From: Arthrobacter methylotrophus
GTDB lineage: Bacteria; Actinomycetota; Actinomycetes; Actinomycetales; Micrococcaceae
Direction: 5' to 3'
NCBI RefSeq assembly: GCF_039539965.1
Contig: NZ_BAABED010000001.1
Location: forward strand, 248,001 to 312,000
Length of the DNA: 64,000 nt
The notes below the pieces were generated by a model that ran no database searches, was not told the origin of the DNA, and was given only the letters and a program-made list of their open reading frames with translations. Below, one piece after another: positions 42,174-51,787 of the stretch; position 1 is the first letter of the stretch; the number at the start of each line of letters is the position of its first letter. A program made the position numbers and the translations under genes.

Positions 42174-43460
42174 TCAACTTGCGCGGGACGAATGAGCGCT
42201 TCCACCATGGCTTGCGGCCGCCCGACGTTCCGCCAGCCGGATTTCCAGCACCGAGTCCAAGGCCTGCTGAACCCGGTCTGCCGCGCCTGCAGCAGTGAAA
42301 TCACGCTGCGCTTCTTCGAGATGGACCAAGGCTTCCGTGTTTTCACCGGCCGCCTTGAGTGCCTTGCCGAGAAGGAAAGTGACTTCGCCCGCGGTATGCC
42401 GGGCCAGGACATCGCGGTCTGCGTGGATTTCGCGCAACTTGGTGATCGCGGCAGGGATGTCGCCGGTCAGGTAGAGCCAGCGGGCTCGGATGAACGCGAC
42501 TTCCAACTGGTCCGTCTTGTTTCCGCCCACAATAGATAGGGCGAGTTCAGCCCGTTCGATGGCGGAGAGTGTTTCTGGTTCCACAATGCCGGAGGAGAGC
42601 CGAACAGCCGCCGATGCTTTGTTGAAGCGCGCCCATAGGTCTATGTCATTGGCGGGGGAGAGCAGCTTGGCGGCTCGCTCGTGGTGCTTGATGCCTTCCA
42701 CATAGTCGTGCCGCATGAAAGCTACGTTTCCGACCACCCAGGCAACCTCGCCCGCGAGCTGCGACATCGAGTGGTCGTCCATCTGGCTATTCATGGCCTG
42801 GCAATACCCCCAGGCTTCGTCCAACCTGCCGCTCTCGGCCAGGGCTCCGATCAACGCACGGTGCGCGCCGATGATCAACGTTGAGCCCTTCGGCAGTTGC
42901 GCGGAAAGCCTCACGGCTTCCATGGCGTGCTCGACGGCGGTGGCCAGCTGACCTTGTCCGTGGCAGACAGCGGCAAGCATCTGCCGGGCGCGGACCCCCA
43001 GACCTGCAGACTCCGTGGCCATGGGATGTTCCAGTAGATGCTGGATGATCTGTTGGCATTCCTTCAGCTGCCCCTGTTTCATGAGGCACTCGGCTTGCAT
43101 GTAGGTCATGTTCCACCAGGCGCTGGTGTTTCTTGCCTCAAGCGCGATTTGCGCGGCAGCCGCTGCGTGGCTTGCGGCAAGCGGGTAGTCCCTCAGGTCC
43201 CAGGCTTGCCGTGCATATAGCCCGGCAAGCACGTACTCGGCGTCACTGACGGATACCGGCTGGCTCCAGGCTTCCAGGGCTTTCGGCGCGAGCTCCAGGC
43301 GCCGCGCGAGTTCTTCAATGACCTCGGCTGTAGGCTCCCGGCGTCCGGTTTCAAGAAGCGAAATGTAGCTGGGTGAGTAAAGATCCCTACCTAATTCAGC
43401 CTGGGTCAGCCCGCGTTCGAGCCGTTCGGCACGGAGCTTTTCTCCGAATCCGTTCCCCAC
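42174..43460 (-). CDS. XRE-family regulator with C-terminal TPR domain (RRNPP-like)
   Basis: 428 residues, GTG with AGGAGG 6 nt upstream. Residues ~6-62 are an XRE helix-turn-helix (LRAERLERGLTQAELGRDLY, YISLLETGRREP). The remaining ~350 residues are helical TPR-like repeats (AASHAAAAAQIALEA, ALAESGRLDEAWGYC, VGNVAFMRHDYVEGI, ALKAAGENTEALVHL). This HTH-TPR plan is that of RRNPP regulators, whose TPR groove binds an imported signal peptide. It diverges from a repeat-peptide gene 138 bp away. Peptide binding is inferred from context. Confidence 0.85.
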   Translation of the reverse strand: MGNGFGEKLRAERLERGLTQAELGRDLYSPSYISLLETGRREPTAEVIEELARRLELAPKALEAWSQPVSVSDAEYVLAGLYARQAWDLRDYPLAASHAAAAAQIALEARNTSAWWNMTYMQAECLMKQGQLKECQQIIQHLLEHPMATESAGLGVRARQMLAAVCHGQGQLATAVEHAMEAVRLSAQLPKGSTLIIGAHRALIGALAESGRLDEAWGYCQAMNSQMDDHSMSQLAGEVAWVVGNVAFMRHDYVEGIKHHERAAKLLSPANDIDLWARFNKASAAVRLSSGIVEPETLSAIERAELALSIVGGNKTDQLEVAFIRARWLYLTGDIPAAITKLREIHADRDVLARHTAGEVTFLLGKALKAAGENTEALVHLEEAQRDFTAAGAADRVQQALDSVLEIRLAERRAAASHGGSAHSSRAS

Positions 43461-43507
43461 AGGTTCCTCCTAGAGGCTTGTCTTTGCACTGTCTTTTCGC
43501 CTAAGCC

Positions 43508-43544
43508 TTGACAGTCGCTGTGGAAAACATTTTACAATGAATGT
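43508..43544 (+). promoter_or_regulatory. Candidate promoter/operator of the repeat-peptide gene
   Basis: TTGACA (43508-43513) and TACAAT (43533-43538), with a long 19-nt spacer. ACATT-TTACAATG-AATGT (43527-43544) is an inverted repeat centred on the -10 box, and TTGACA ... TGTCAA forms a wider one. The long spacer and overlapping palindrome suit an activator or repressor site for the divergent regulator. Confidence 0.5.
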
Positions 43545-43598
43545 CAACAGGGACCGCGTAATTTCCGTAACGAATCCGACTCGCATTGAGGAAAAATT

Positions 43599-43859
43599 AT
43601 GTTGAAGAAGATTGCTGCAGCAGTGGCCTTGGCCGGCGCTCTTGCATTCTCCGCCGCGGCGCCAGCCGTGGTTTCCGCAGCCCCTGTGGCAGACACCGTC
43701 AACACGGTGCTCAGCATTGGTAACTGGCCCGATCCGATGAGGCTCACGCAGGCGATCGGCAACTGGCCGGATCCCATGCTTGTTTCGCAGGCAATTGGCA
43801 ACTGGCCTGACCCCATGAGCGTCGCGCAGGCGATCGGCAATTGGCCAGACCCAGTGTAA
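43599..43859 (+). CDS. Secreted repeat-peptide precursor (four GNWPDP units)
   Basis: 86 residues, ATG with GAGG about 9 nt upstream. Residues 1-28 are a Sec signal peptide (MLKKIAAAVALAGALAF..., AxA-type sites around residues 22-28). After a 10-residue spacer come four copies of a 13-residue unit: IGNWPDPM-RLTQ-A, IGNWPDPM-LVSQ-A, IGNWPDPM-SVAQ-A, IGNWPDPV-stop (residues 39-86). The core is invariant while its codons differ; the Pro before Asp is CCC, CCG, CCT and CCA in turn. Cutting at the variable linkers would release four near-identical peptides. Most likely a signal-peptide precursor for the divergent TPR regulator; an antimicrobial or surface role is possible. Confidence 0.85.
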   Translation: MLKKIAAAVALAGALAFSAAAPAVVSAAPVADTVNTVLSIGNWPDPMRLTQAIGNWPDPMLVSQAIGNWPDPMSVAQAIGNWPDPV

Positions 43860-43922
43860 GTGAGACCCGAGAGTGGCGTCCGGGGACCCGGGTAGCCACC
43901 TAATTATTCAAATGAAGTGAAG

Positions 43923-43965
43923 AATCCCCGAGGCGTCCGAAATCGACACTCCGGGGATTTCTTTT
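43923..43965 (+). terminator. Terminator after the repeat-peptide gene
   Basis: AATCCCCG / CGGGGATT stem with a 21-nt loop and a TTTCTTTT run. A second GTGGC/GCCAC hairpin lies just before it (43873-43898). The stretch 43966-44104 shows nothing else. Confidence 0.75.
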
Positions 43966-44104
43966 GCGCTCTGATCCACCGGCCCGTGGTATAGCCCGAA
44001 CCATTGCAGGGGGTTGTTAACAACACTTGTCTCTAAACCTCGGGCGGGTGGGAAAACCGGTCGCGGGAATGTTCTTTGAGATTTCTGGGCTGGCCAAAAA
44101 ACTC

Positions 44105-44148
44105 GTTAAATAAAGTTAGAAGGCCTTCCGAGTGGAAGCCCTTCTAAC
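44105..44148 (-). terminator. Terminator after tRNA-Pro
   Basis: On the minus strand GTTAGAAGG-GCTTCC...GGAAGG-CCTTCTAAC forms a long stem, followed by TTTATTT. It lies 4 nt beyond the tRNA CCA end. Confidence 0.85.
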
Positions 44149-44151
44149 AAT

Positions 44152-44228
<77 letters not shown>

Positions 44229-44313
44229 ATCCGCTGCGAAAGCAACTGTTCAAGAATAGCCGATCCCTCCCCGGATGCGAAATCGAACGGAACCCCCCAA
44301 CGGAACACCACGC

Positions 44314-46131
44314 TCAGACCAGCGAGTCCTTCCAGGCACCGTGCAAACGGGCGAAGCGCCCTCCGCCGCCGATGAGCTCGGCAGGCGAGCCGTCTTCCAC
44401 GATGCGTCCCTCGTGTACCACGAGCACCCGGTCAGCTGTCTCTACCGTCGAGAGCCGGTGGGCGATAATGATGGCCGTGCGCTCGGAATCCGTGCCAGAC
44501 AACAGCTTGCTGAGCCCAGCCTGAACCAGCCGCTCGGAAGGAATGTCAAGGGATGATGTGGCTTCGTCCAGGATGAGCACTGCCGGGGCGGCAATGAATG
44601 CCCGGGCGAAGCCGATCAACTGCCGTTGTCCGGCGGAGACGCGCCCGCCCCGCTTGTTAACGTCCGTGTCGTAGCCGTCAGGCAACCCGGAGATGAAGTC
44701 ATGTGCCCCTACCGCCCGGGCAGCTTCTTCAATCTCCGCGCGGGTAGCTTCGGGCCGTCCCAGGGCGATGTTGTCCGCCACCGAGCCGCTAAAGAGGAAG
44801 GCTTCCTGGGTGACCATGACGACGGCGCGGCGCAGGTCCGCCGTCGAGAGCTCCCGGAGGTCGACCCCGTCGAGGGTCAAAGACCCTGCGGTGACGTCGT
44901 AGAAGCGGGCGATCAGCTTGGCGAAGGTCGATTTGCCAGCGCCGGTCTGTCCGACGAGCGCTATGGTCTGCCCGGCGGGAATGTGCAGATTCAGCTCGGG
45001 GACCACTACCTTGCCGTTGCCGTAGCCGAACTCCACGCCGCGGAAGTCGATTTCGCCGCGGGCATGAGGCAGGGGGACCGGGTTCTTGGGAGGCCGGACG
45101 GTGGGAACTTCTTCGAGCAGGCCGGACACCTTCTCCAGCGCGGCTTGGGCGCTCTGGAAGGAGTTGTAGAACATGGCCATCTGGTCCACAGGCTGGAAGA
45201 AGCGTTTGGTGGAAAGGATCAGCGCCAAGAGCACGCCTACTGCCAGGTCTCCGGAGAGCACCCGGAAGCCGCCGAACAGCAGGACCACGGCCACGCACAC
45301 ATTGCCGACCAGGACCAGGCCCGGTTGGAAGATGCCGTTCAAGTTGATGGAGCGAACCGTGACTTTGCGGTAGTCCTCGGACAGTTCGGCGTAGCGTCTG
45401 GCGTTCTCCGGTTCCTTCCGGAATGCCTTGATGGCCCGGATACCGGTCATGGTCTCCACGAAGTGCACAATCAGTCGGGCGGAAACCACACGGGACTCGC
45501 GGAAAGCGATCTGTGAATGCTTCTGGTACCAGCGGGCCAGAAAGTATGCGGGTACGCCCGTGGCGAGCATGATGAGTCCGCTGCGCCAGTCGAGGGCAAA
45601 GACGGTACATGCCGTGAAGAGCATGAACAGGATCCCCGAGGCCAAGGAACTGACGCCGGAATCGAGGAGTTCGCGCAACGCTTCGAGGTCCGAGGTCTGG
45701 CGGGCGATGATCCGGCCTGAAGTGTACTTCTCGTGGAACTCCAGGCTGAGCCGCTGGGTGTGTCGGAAGACCCTTAGCCGCAGGTCAAGCAGCATCGATT
45801 GGCTCAGCCTCGCCGTCGAGGTGACGTAGAGGGCCGTCAACACCGCCGTTGCGATGGCTGCCGCCAGATACAGGGCGCCGGCCAGGACCAGCGGCACGTT
45901 GTTTCCTGCGAGCAGCGATGGCAGGGCGTGGTCGATGCCGAAAGCAATGATCGCCGGCCCGGCCACCCGAGTGGCCTGCGAGAGCACCACCATCCCCAGC
46001 GTGAGCCAGAACCGCAACCGTACCGGGCGGATGAGCGATCCCAGCAAGGCAACCGACCGCCGTCGTACTGCTTTGCTGTCGCTACGGCTCAGGTGGGCGT
46101 TGTCTTCATTGGCGGTTCCGAACGTGCTCAT
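44314..46131 (-). CDS. ABC exporter half-transporter (canonical ATPase site partner)
   Basis: 605 residues: six-helix membrane domain then an ABC domain. Walker [10 protein letters not shown], Walker [12 protein letters not shown] with catalytic Glu, but a degenerate signature [10 protein letters not shown]. Starts in a 4-bp ATGA overlap with the upstream ABC gene, so the two make a heterodimer. Type IV exporters carry lipids, drugs or peptides; substrate unknown. Confidence 0.92.
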   Translation of the reverse strand: MSTFGTANEDNAHLSRSDSKAVRRRSVALLGSLIRPVRLRFWLTLGMVVLSQATRVAGPAIIAFGIDHALPSLLAGNNVPLVLAGALYLAAAIATAVLTALYVTSTARLSQSMLLDLRLRVFRHTQRLSLEFHEKYTSGRIIARQTSDLEALRELLDSGVSSLASGILFMLFTACTVFALDWRSGLIMLATGVPAYFLARWYQKHSQIAFRESRVVSARLIVHFVETMTGIRAIKAFRKEPENARRYAELSEDYRKVTVRSINLNGIFQPGLVLVGNVCVAVVLLFGGFRVLSGDLAVGVLLALILSTKRFFQPVDQMAMFYNSFQSAQAALEKVSGLLEEVPTVRPPKNPVPLPHARGEIDFRGVEFGYGNGKVVVPELNLHIPAGQTIALVGQTGAGKSTFAKLIARFYDVTAGSLTLDGVDLRELSTADLRRAVVMVTQEAFLFSGSVADNIALGRPEATRAEIEEAARAVGAHDFISGLPDGYDTDVNKRGGRVSAGQRQLIGFARAFIAAPAVLILDEATSSLDIPSERLVQAGLSKLLSGTDSERTAIIIAHRLSTVETADRVLVVHEGRIVEDGSPAELIGGGGRFARLHGAWKDSLV

Positions 46132-47957
46132 CGGCGGCCTTCCCCGGCTTGGTTCATGTGCTGTTCCGCATCGAGCTCGTGCTCGAGTTCGTCGAGTTCG
46201 AGGTCGAGATCCTTCGGACCCGCATCGAGGCTCGCGATCACGTAGCGGTAGTGCGCGTTGTTGGCCAAGAGCTCCGTATGGGTCCCGACGGCGGTGATGC
46301 TTCCTTTTTCGAGCAGCGCCACCCTGTCGGCCAGGGCAACAGTCGAGGGCCGGTGCGCCACGATCAGCGTGGTGGTGTCCCGGAGGACCTCGCGGAGACG
46401 GGCCTCGACGAGTTCTTCTGTGTTCACGTCCAGGGCCGAGAGCGGATCATCCAGCACGAGGACCTTGGGCTTGGCTGCGATGGCGCGGGCGAGGGCGATC
46501 CGCTGCCGCTGGCCTCCGGAAAGGCTGAGACCTTCTTCTCCGATAAGGGTCTCGACGCCGTCGGGCAGCGAATACGCGAAGTGCGCCTGCGCGACGTCGA
46601 GCGCTTCTTCGAGTGCCTCCTCGGAAGTATCGGGCGCGCCAAGCAGCACGTTGTCCCGGACCGAGCTCGAGAACAGAGTGGTGTCCTCGAAGGCGACGGC
46701 GACCACCGTCCGCAGCTGCTCTACGCTGAAATCCCGAATATCAACGCCGTCGATGCTCACGGATCCTTCGCTCACGTCATAGAGCCGGGGGACCAGCTGG
46801 AGGAGGGCGCTCTTTCCGCTGCCGGTAATGCCCACGAGGGCCATGGTTTCGCCCGGCCGGATGTCCAAGGTGATGTCGTGCAGGAGCCGGGCGCCGTCGT
46901 CGAAACCGAAAGCGGCGCCTTTGAAGCTCAAGGCCCCACGCAGTTTCTTGGGTGTTCTGGGGTTCGCCGGGCTGGTGATCGTGTTGGGCGTGTCCATGAC
47001 CTCGAAGTGGCGGTCGAGGGCCGTCTTGGCGGTCAAAGCCATGGCAAGGAGCGTCCCCGAGAATTCCACCGGTGCGGCCACCACCGCCGCGGTGCCAAAG
47101 AACGCAACCAGGGAACCAATGCTGAGTTCGCCTGCGGAGACAAGCAGGACGCCCGCTACGAGCCCGACGCCGAGTGCCAGCTCGGGCAGGAGGGTCACCA
47201 CGAGCGTGAAGGTGGCTTGGTGCTTGGCCTTGGCGATCTCGGTCTGCCTCAGCTCTTCGGCCTGCTCGTTGAAGTTCTCCAGTGCCTCGCGACTGCGACC
47301 GAACGCCTTCAGCACGCGGATGCCGTGAACGGACTCCTCAACAGTGGTGGCGAGGTCGCCGGCCTGGTCCTGGCTGAGGCGGGTGACCAAGCTGAAGCGG
47401 CGGCGGAAGCGGAACGAATAGACCATGATGGGCACAGCGGCGGCCAGGAAGATCAAAGCCAGTTGCCAGCTCATCGCGAACATCACGACGACGCCAATCA
47501 CCACGGTCAGCGTGGTCACCACCAGCATGATCGCGCCGAACGCCATCCAACGCCGCAGGAAGTTCAAGTCGGTCATCGCGCGCGACAGCAATTGCCCTGA
47601 GCCCCAACGGTCGTGGAAGGAAACTGTGAGGTCCTGCAGGTGGCCGTAGAGGGACACCCGCATCCTGGATTCCACGGTGGTTGCGGGATTGATGACGAAC
47701 TGGCGCCGCAGAGCCACTAGCCCGGCTTCTGCGATACCGAGTGCCAGAACCACCGCGGCGGCAATCCAGACAGCGTTGCTGGGGCCGCCCGGGTGGAGGG
47801 AGCCGTTGATCAGGACCCGCAGCACTTGCGGGATGGCAAGCGCCATGATGCTGGCCAGCAATGCGCTGAGCAGCCCCATGAAAAGCCGGGGGAGGATCGG
47901 TTTCACATGCGGATAGAGACGTTTGATGGAGGTGAAAAATGAAGTCTGTTTGGCCAT
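46128..47957 (-). CDS. ABC exporter half-transporter (degenerate Walker B partner)
   Basis: 609 residues with the same layout. Walker [12 protein letters not shown], canonical signature [11 protein letters not shown], but Walker [12 protein letters not shown] has Asp in place of the catalytic Glu. Paired with its neighbour, one composite ATP site is canonical and the other degenerate, as in TM287/288-type exporters. First gene of the pair, reading leftward. Confidence 0.92.
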   Translation of the reverse strand: MAKQTSFFTSIKRLYPHVKPILPRLFMGLLSALLASIMALAIPQVLRVLINGSLHPGGPSNAVWIAAAVVLALGIAEAGLVALRRQFVINPATTVESRMRVSLYGHLQDLTVSFHDRWGSGQLLSRAMTDLNFLRRWMAFGAIMLVVTTLTVVIGVVVMFAMSWQLALIFLAAAVPIMVYSFRFRRRFSLVTRLSQDQAGDLATTVEESVHGIRVLKAFGRSREALENFNEQAEELRQTEIAKAKHQATFTLVVTLLPELALGVGLVAGVLLVSAGELSIGSLVAFFGTAAVVAAPVEFSGTLLAMALTAKTALDRHFEVMDTPNTITSPANPRTPKKLRGALSFKGAAFGFDDGARLLHDITLDIRPGETMALVGITGSGKSALLQLVPRLYDVSEGSVSIDGVDIRDFSVEQLRTVVAVAFEDTTLFSSSVRDNVLLGAPDTSEEALEEALDVAQAHFAYSLPDGVETLIGEEGLSLSGGQRQRIALARAIAAKPKVLVLDDPLSALDVNTEELVEARLREVLRDTTTLIVAHRPSTVALADRVALLEKGSITAVGTHTELLANNAHYRYVIASLDAGPKDLDLELDELEHELDAEQHMNQAGEGRR

Positions 47958-48190
47958 GCCCGCTTCTCAACAGCTGTGCTCCGGTGCTCTGCGCCTTCCC
48001 GGCACGACACTCGGAGGTAGTTTCCTGTAGCAACTACCCTATGCCATCGCGTCACGGGATTGACAGCACCATTGCGCTACGTGATGCGAGGTATTGGCGC
48101 TGGGGGAAGGGGAGTCGTGGGTGAGGTACCAGAAGTGATGGGGACCTCGTTTCCTGCTGGACGTGGTTCGCCGCGGCCCTCTTCCCCTGA

Positions 48191-48325
48191 TGGACATGCT
48201 CAACCCTGGCAGCTAAGGATGGACATATTGCTGTTATGTCCATCCTTGGTGTTGGACGAGGGGCATGCTCAGCGGGGTGGGTTTGTTATGTCCATCCTTG
48301 GTTTGACAGGATGGGCATGCTCAGT
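48191..48325. repeat. Family B repeat, copy 2
   Basis: GGACATGCTCA..., then GGACATATTGCTGTTATGTCC (inverted repeat) and two GGGCATGCTCAG half elements with partner TTATGTCCATCCTTGG. It fills most of the gap 47958-48336, where no gene is seen. Confidence 0.8.
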
Positions 48326-48336
48326 GGTGGTGCGGG

Positions 48337-49299
48337 CTACTGACGCGCCGTCAGCGTCAGCAGAACCGCTTCAGGCTTACACGCGATCCGGACTGGGGCG
48401 AAGCGTGAGGTGCCGATGCCGCCGGAGACGTTGACCGGCGTCGTGCGTCCGTTGTTTTCCCAATCGTGCAGTCCCTTGGCGCGCCAGGTGGGCAGGTCGC
48501 AATTGGCCACCAGAGCGCCGTAGCCGGGGATGCAGATCTGGCCGCCGTGGGTATGTCCGGCCAGGATCAGGTCCGCGGAGTCGTTCGTGAAATGGTCCAA
48601 GACCCGTTGGTAGGGGGCATGGATCACCGCTACGCGTAGATGAGGACGGGAGTCCTGTCCGGCGGTGCCGCGGGGCCAGCCAACGTAACGCTCCCGATTC
48701 AGATGCGGGTCATCCACCCCGGAGAAGTCGAAGCGGATCCCGTTGATGGGCAGGGACTGGTGCCTGTTGGTGAGGTCAATCCAGCCGGACATCCCGAAAC
48801 CTGAACGGAGGCGCGGCCAATCGAGCTCATGGGGATTGTTCTTGACCCGCGATGGGCCGCGGAGATAGGCGGCGGGGTTCTTGAACCGCGGGGCGTAGTA
48901 GTCATTGGAGCCCGGGACGAAGACGCCCGGGAACTTCAACAGAGGCCGCAGCGCATCAAGCAGAGGAACCACAGCATGGGGGTGGCTGAGATTGTCACCC
49001 GTGTTCACCACAAGGTCGGGTTGGAGCGCCGCAAGCGAACGCAGCCACTCCGCTTTCTTTCGTTGGCTAGGGACGAAATGGATGTCGCTCAAGTGCAGCA
49101 CCCGGAGGGGAGCCGAGCCTTCGGGCAGGATGGGGACGGTTTCTTCGCGGAGCACGAACTGGTTCTTTTCCCAGAGGCCGTACGCGAAGCCCGCGACGCC
49201 GGCGGTTGCGCCCGCACCCGCAGCGACGGCAAAGCCGCGTCCGATGCTTCGGACGCGGCCTGCGAGCGATTCAATGGTGGGCTTGGAGCCGTTAGCCAT
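48337..49299 (-). CDS. Metallophosphoesterase, membrane-anchored (YkuE/YaeI-like)
   Basis: 320 residues from ATG 49299 (MANGSKPTIESLAG); longer frames would overlap the penicillin-binding protein gene. An N-terminal hydrophobic segment (GFAVAAGAGATAGVAGFAYG) anchors it. Calcineurin-like metal motifs: HLSDIHF, VVNTGDNLSH, PGSNDY (GNHD variant) and LAGHTHGGQICIPG. The 8-bp overlap with the PBP gene suggests co-transcription and a cell-envelope role. Related proteins hydrolyse lipid-linked pyrophosphates. Confidence 0.88.
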   Translation of the reverse strand: MANGSKPTIESLAGRVRSIGRGFAVAAGAGATAGVAGFAYGLWEKNQFVLREETVPILPEGSAPLRVLHLSDIHFVPSQRKKAEWLRSLAALQPDLVVNTGDNLSHPHAVVPLLDALRPLLKFPGVFVPGSNDYYAPRFKNPAAYLRGPSRVKNNPHELDWPRLRSGFGMSGWIDLTNRHQSLPINGIRFDFSGVDDPHLNRERYVGWPRGTAGQDSRPHLRVAVIHAPYQRVLDHFTNDSADLILAGHTHGGQICIPGYGALVANCDLPTWRAKGLHDWENNGRTTPVNVSGGIGTSRFAPVRIACKPEAVLLTLTARQ

Positions 49300-51592
49300 T
49301 TTTGTTTCCGTTGCCATTTCCATTGCCGTTCCCGTTACCGTTGCTGCTGGGCTGGGTGTTCGGCTGCGTGTTCTGGGAATTGTTGTTGTTCGGAGTTGAC
49401 GTCCGATAGCCCGGCAGATCGAGCAGGTTCGACGGCGGGGCCGGGAACGGGTTCGTGCCGTAAGCAGGGGCAATCTGGGACATGTAGTTGGAGAACTGCG
49501 GCCCGGCGATCATGTAGCCGTCGATGCCCGGATAGAACTTGCCGTTGACGGTGATATTACGACCAAAACGGGTTTGGCCGCCCAAGGGATCGCCGAACCA
49601 GCTTGCAGTTGCAAGGCCCGAAGTGTAGCCAACAACCCACGTGGAGCCGTTGCTGTCATTGGTTCCGGTCTTTGCGGCGATGGGGAAAGTGGTCTTCGTG
49701 GAGATCCGAGGACGGATGAGGGAACCGGAACCCTGGTTGAGAACCTCTTGCATCGCGTAGACGACACCGTGGGCAACTTCCGGCGTCACGGCGTCACGGC
49801 AATTGGGGGACTGGGCAGGCAGCTTGGCACCCGTCTGGTCCGTCACGGAAGTAATGGCGATCGGCTCGCAGTACTTGCCGTTGTTGGAGAATGTGGCCAT
49901 GGCACTCGCCATGGTCAAAGGGGCGGTCTGGGTCGAACCGAGCAGGTTACCCAGTGTCGTCATGGAAACCTTCGGATTGGGATCCGTGATCGCCCCGGAC
50001 TGGTCGCGGGCGGGGGTTCCGCCGTGAATGCCGACGGCGTCGACGATCTTCTGAATGCCGCAGAGGTCGAGTTGAGCTGCCGAGGCAAATGTTGCCGTGT
50101 TGATGGAGTTCATCAGGCCATACAGGACCGTCATGGGGTGGTAGTAGCCCGCTTCCGAGTTCTGGAGGTCAAAGCTCCCGGGCACCGAACCGTCATAGAA
50201 GCCGTTAGTGGGGGTAGGACACGTGTTCCGCCAAGGGAAGCCTGGTCTGTAGGTCCGGACGGCGGCGTTGATGGTGGTGTTCATCGACTTGCCTTCATTG
50301 AGCCATTCGGCAAACGTGAAGGGCTTCATGGTGGAGCCGGGCTGGAACCCACCCAAACCGTTAAGGTCGTTGCCCTGTGCGTCGACCACATCCACGTTGA
50401 AGTTCTGTGTTTGATCGAACTTCCCCGCCGCGGGTAGCCACACCGTGTTCTGGGCCATGGAAACGATCTTTCCATTGCCCGGTTGAACCGAGACGATAGT
50501 GGACCCCCACTTGTCCGGGTTGTCGCCGGTGGTGGCATCGACCTGGGCTTGGGCAACGCTTTGGGCCTTCGCATCAAGCGTGGTCTGAATGGTGAGGCCG
50601 CCGCGGGAGATGCGGTTGACGCGCTCGTCCTGGGTGGCGCCATAGGCAGGGTTGTTGTAGAGCAAATGCAAAACGTAGTCACAGAAATACGGTGCCGTAG
50701 CCGCGTACGCACAACCTTGGCGGGGCTTCGTGACCTTGGTGGTGACCGGCGTCGCGATGGCGGCGTCGTAATCCGCCTTCTTGATCTTGCCCTGGTCCAG
50801 CATGAGGCCGAGCACCAGGTCGCGGCGCTGCTTGGCGTGGTCCGGGTTCGCAATGGGGTCGTAGTACGAGGGGCTGTTGACGACGCCCGCCAGCAAGGCG
50901 GCCTGCGGCAAGGTGAGATCCTTGGCGCTGACGCTGAAGAAGAGCTTCGAGGCGGCCTCGATGCCGTAGGCATCCTTGTTGAAGAAGACGATGTTGAGGT
51001 AGCCCTCAAGGATCTGCTGCTTGGAGAACTTTTTCTCCAAGGCGATGGCCAGCTTCATTTCCCGGAGCTTGTCTCCGACGCCCTTGTTGACGCCGTTGAG
51101 CTTCACGTCAGCGGCTTTGTCCTGGGACACGAGAGACTCATTGATGACGTTGTTGACGTACTGCTGGGTGATGGTGGAAGCACCCTGTTTCTGGCCGCGC
51201 GCGGTGCTGACGATGGCACGCATGATGCCCGTGGCGTCGATGCCGCCGTGCTCATAAAAGCGGCTATCCTCGACTGCGACCACCGCGTCCTTGATGAACG
51301 GGCTCATCTGGTCGAGCGTGACCCGCGTGCGGTTCTCGGAGTAGATGGAGGCTATCTGGCTGCCGTCCGCGGCCAGGATAGTAGTCGCCTGGCTGGGCGG
51401 GTTCACCTGAAGCTCCGCCGGAAGCGTGTCGAAGAACTGGATGGATCCACTCGCCGCACTGCCCGAAACGGCGGCCGCCGGGACGAGCAAGCCCGCCACC
51501 AGGACGCCACAAATAGCGCTCACACCGAGGAATCCGAGGATCTTTCCAAGAGTGGTGGCAGTGTCGAATAGAGGGTTCCTACGAGTCACCAT
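49292..51592 (-). CDS. Class A penicillin-binding protein (transglycosylase/transpeptidase)
   Basis: 766 residues from ATG 51592, which has GGAG upstream. One N-terminal membrane helix, GT51 domain (EDSRFYEHGGIDATGIMRAI, GASTITQQYVNNVI), then the transpeptidase domain with SxxK in GSTMKPF, SxN in NSINTATF and KTG in AAKTGTNDS. The C-terminus is a low-complexity GN repeat ending KNG. It polymerises and cross-links peptidoglycan at the outer membrane face. Confidence 0.94.
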   Translation of the reverse strand: MVTRRNPLFDTATTLGKILGFLGVSAICGVLVAGLLVPAAAVSGSAASGSIQFFDTLPAELQVNPPSQATTILAADGSQIASIYSENRTRVTLDQMSPFIKDAVVAVEDSRFYEHGGIDATGIMRAIVSTARGQKQGASTITQQYVNNVINESLVSQDKAADVKLNGVNKGVGDKLREMKLAIALEKKFSKQQILEGYLNIVFFNKDAYGIEAASKLFFSVSAKDLTLPQAALLAGVVNSPSYYDPIANPDHAKQRRDLVLGLMLDQGKIKKADYDAAIATPVTTKVTKPRQGCAYAATAPYFCDYVLHLLYNNPAYGATQDERVNRISRGGLTIQTTLDAKAQSVAQAQVDATTGDNPDKWGSTIVSVQPGNGKIVSMAQNTVWLPAAGKFDQTQNFNVDVVDAQGNDLNGLGGFQPGSTMKPFTFAEWLNEGKSMNTTINAAVRTYRPGFPWRNTCPTPTNGFYDGSVPGSFDLQNSEAGYYHPMTVLYGLMNSINTATFASAAQLDLCGIQKIVDAVGIHGGTPARDQSGAITDPNPKVSMTTLGNLLGSTQTAPLTMASAMATFSNNGKYCEPIAITSVTDQTGAKLPAQSPNCRDAVTPEVAHGVVYAMQEVLNQGSGSLIRPRISTKTTFPIAAKTGTNDSNGSTWVVGYTSGLATASWFGDPLGGQTRFGRNITVNGKFYPGIDGYMIAGPQFSNYMSQIAPAYGTNPFPAPPSNLLDLPGYRTSTPNNNNSQNTQPNTQPSSNGNGNGNGNGNGNKNG

Positions 51593-51629
51593 GTTCTCCA
51601 CTTTACCGGCAAGGGCTAGTCTTTCTTTC

Positions 51630-51785
51630 ATGACCAAATGGGAGTACGCGACGATTCCGCTCATCATTCACGCCACAAAGCAGATTCTGGACCAGTGGGG
51701 AGAGGACGGCTGGGAGCTTGTCCAAGTTGTCCCCGGACCCGATGGAAACGGACTTGTTGCATACTTGAAGAGGGAGAAGCAGTAA
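51630..51785 (+). CDS. DUF4177 domain small protein
   Basis: 51 residues (MTKWEYATIPLII...WGEDGWELVQVVPG). The WEYxxxP and GWELV pattern is typical of DUF4177. Function unknown. Divergent from the PBP gene; the ridA gene starts 3 bp after it. Confidence 0.85.
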   Translation: MTKWEYATIPLIIHATKQILDQWGEDGWELVQVVPGPDGNGLVAYLKREKQ

Positions 51786-51787
51786 CC

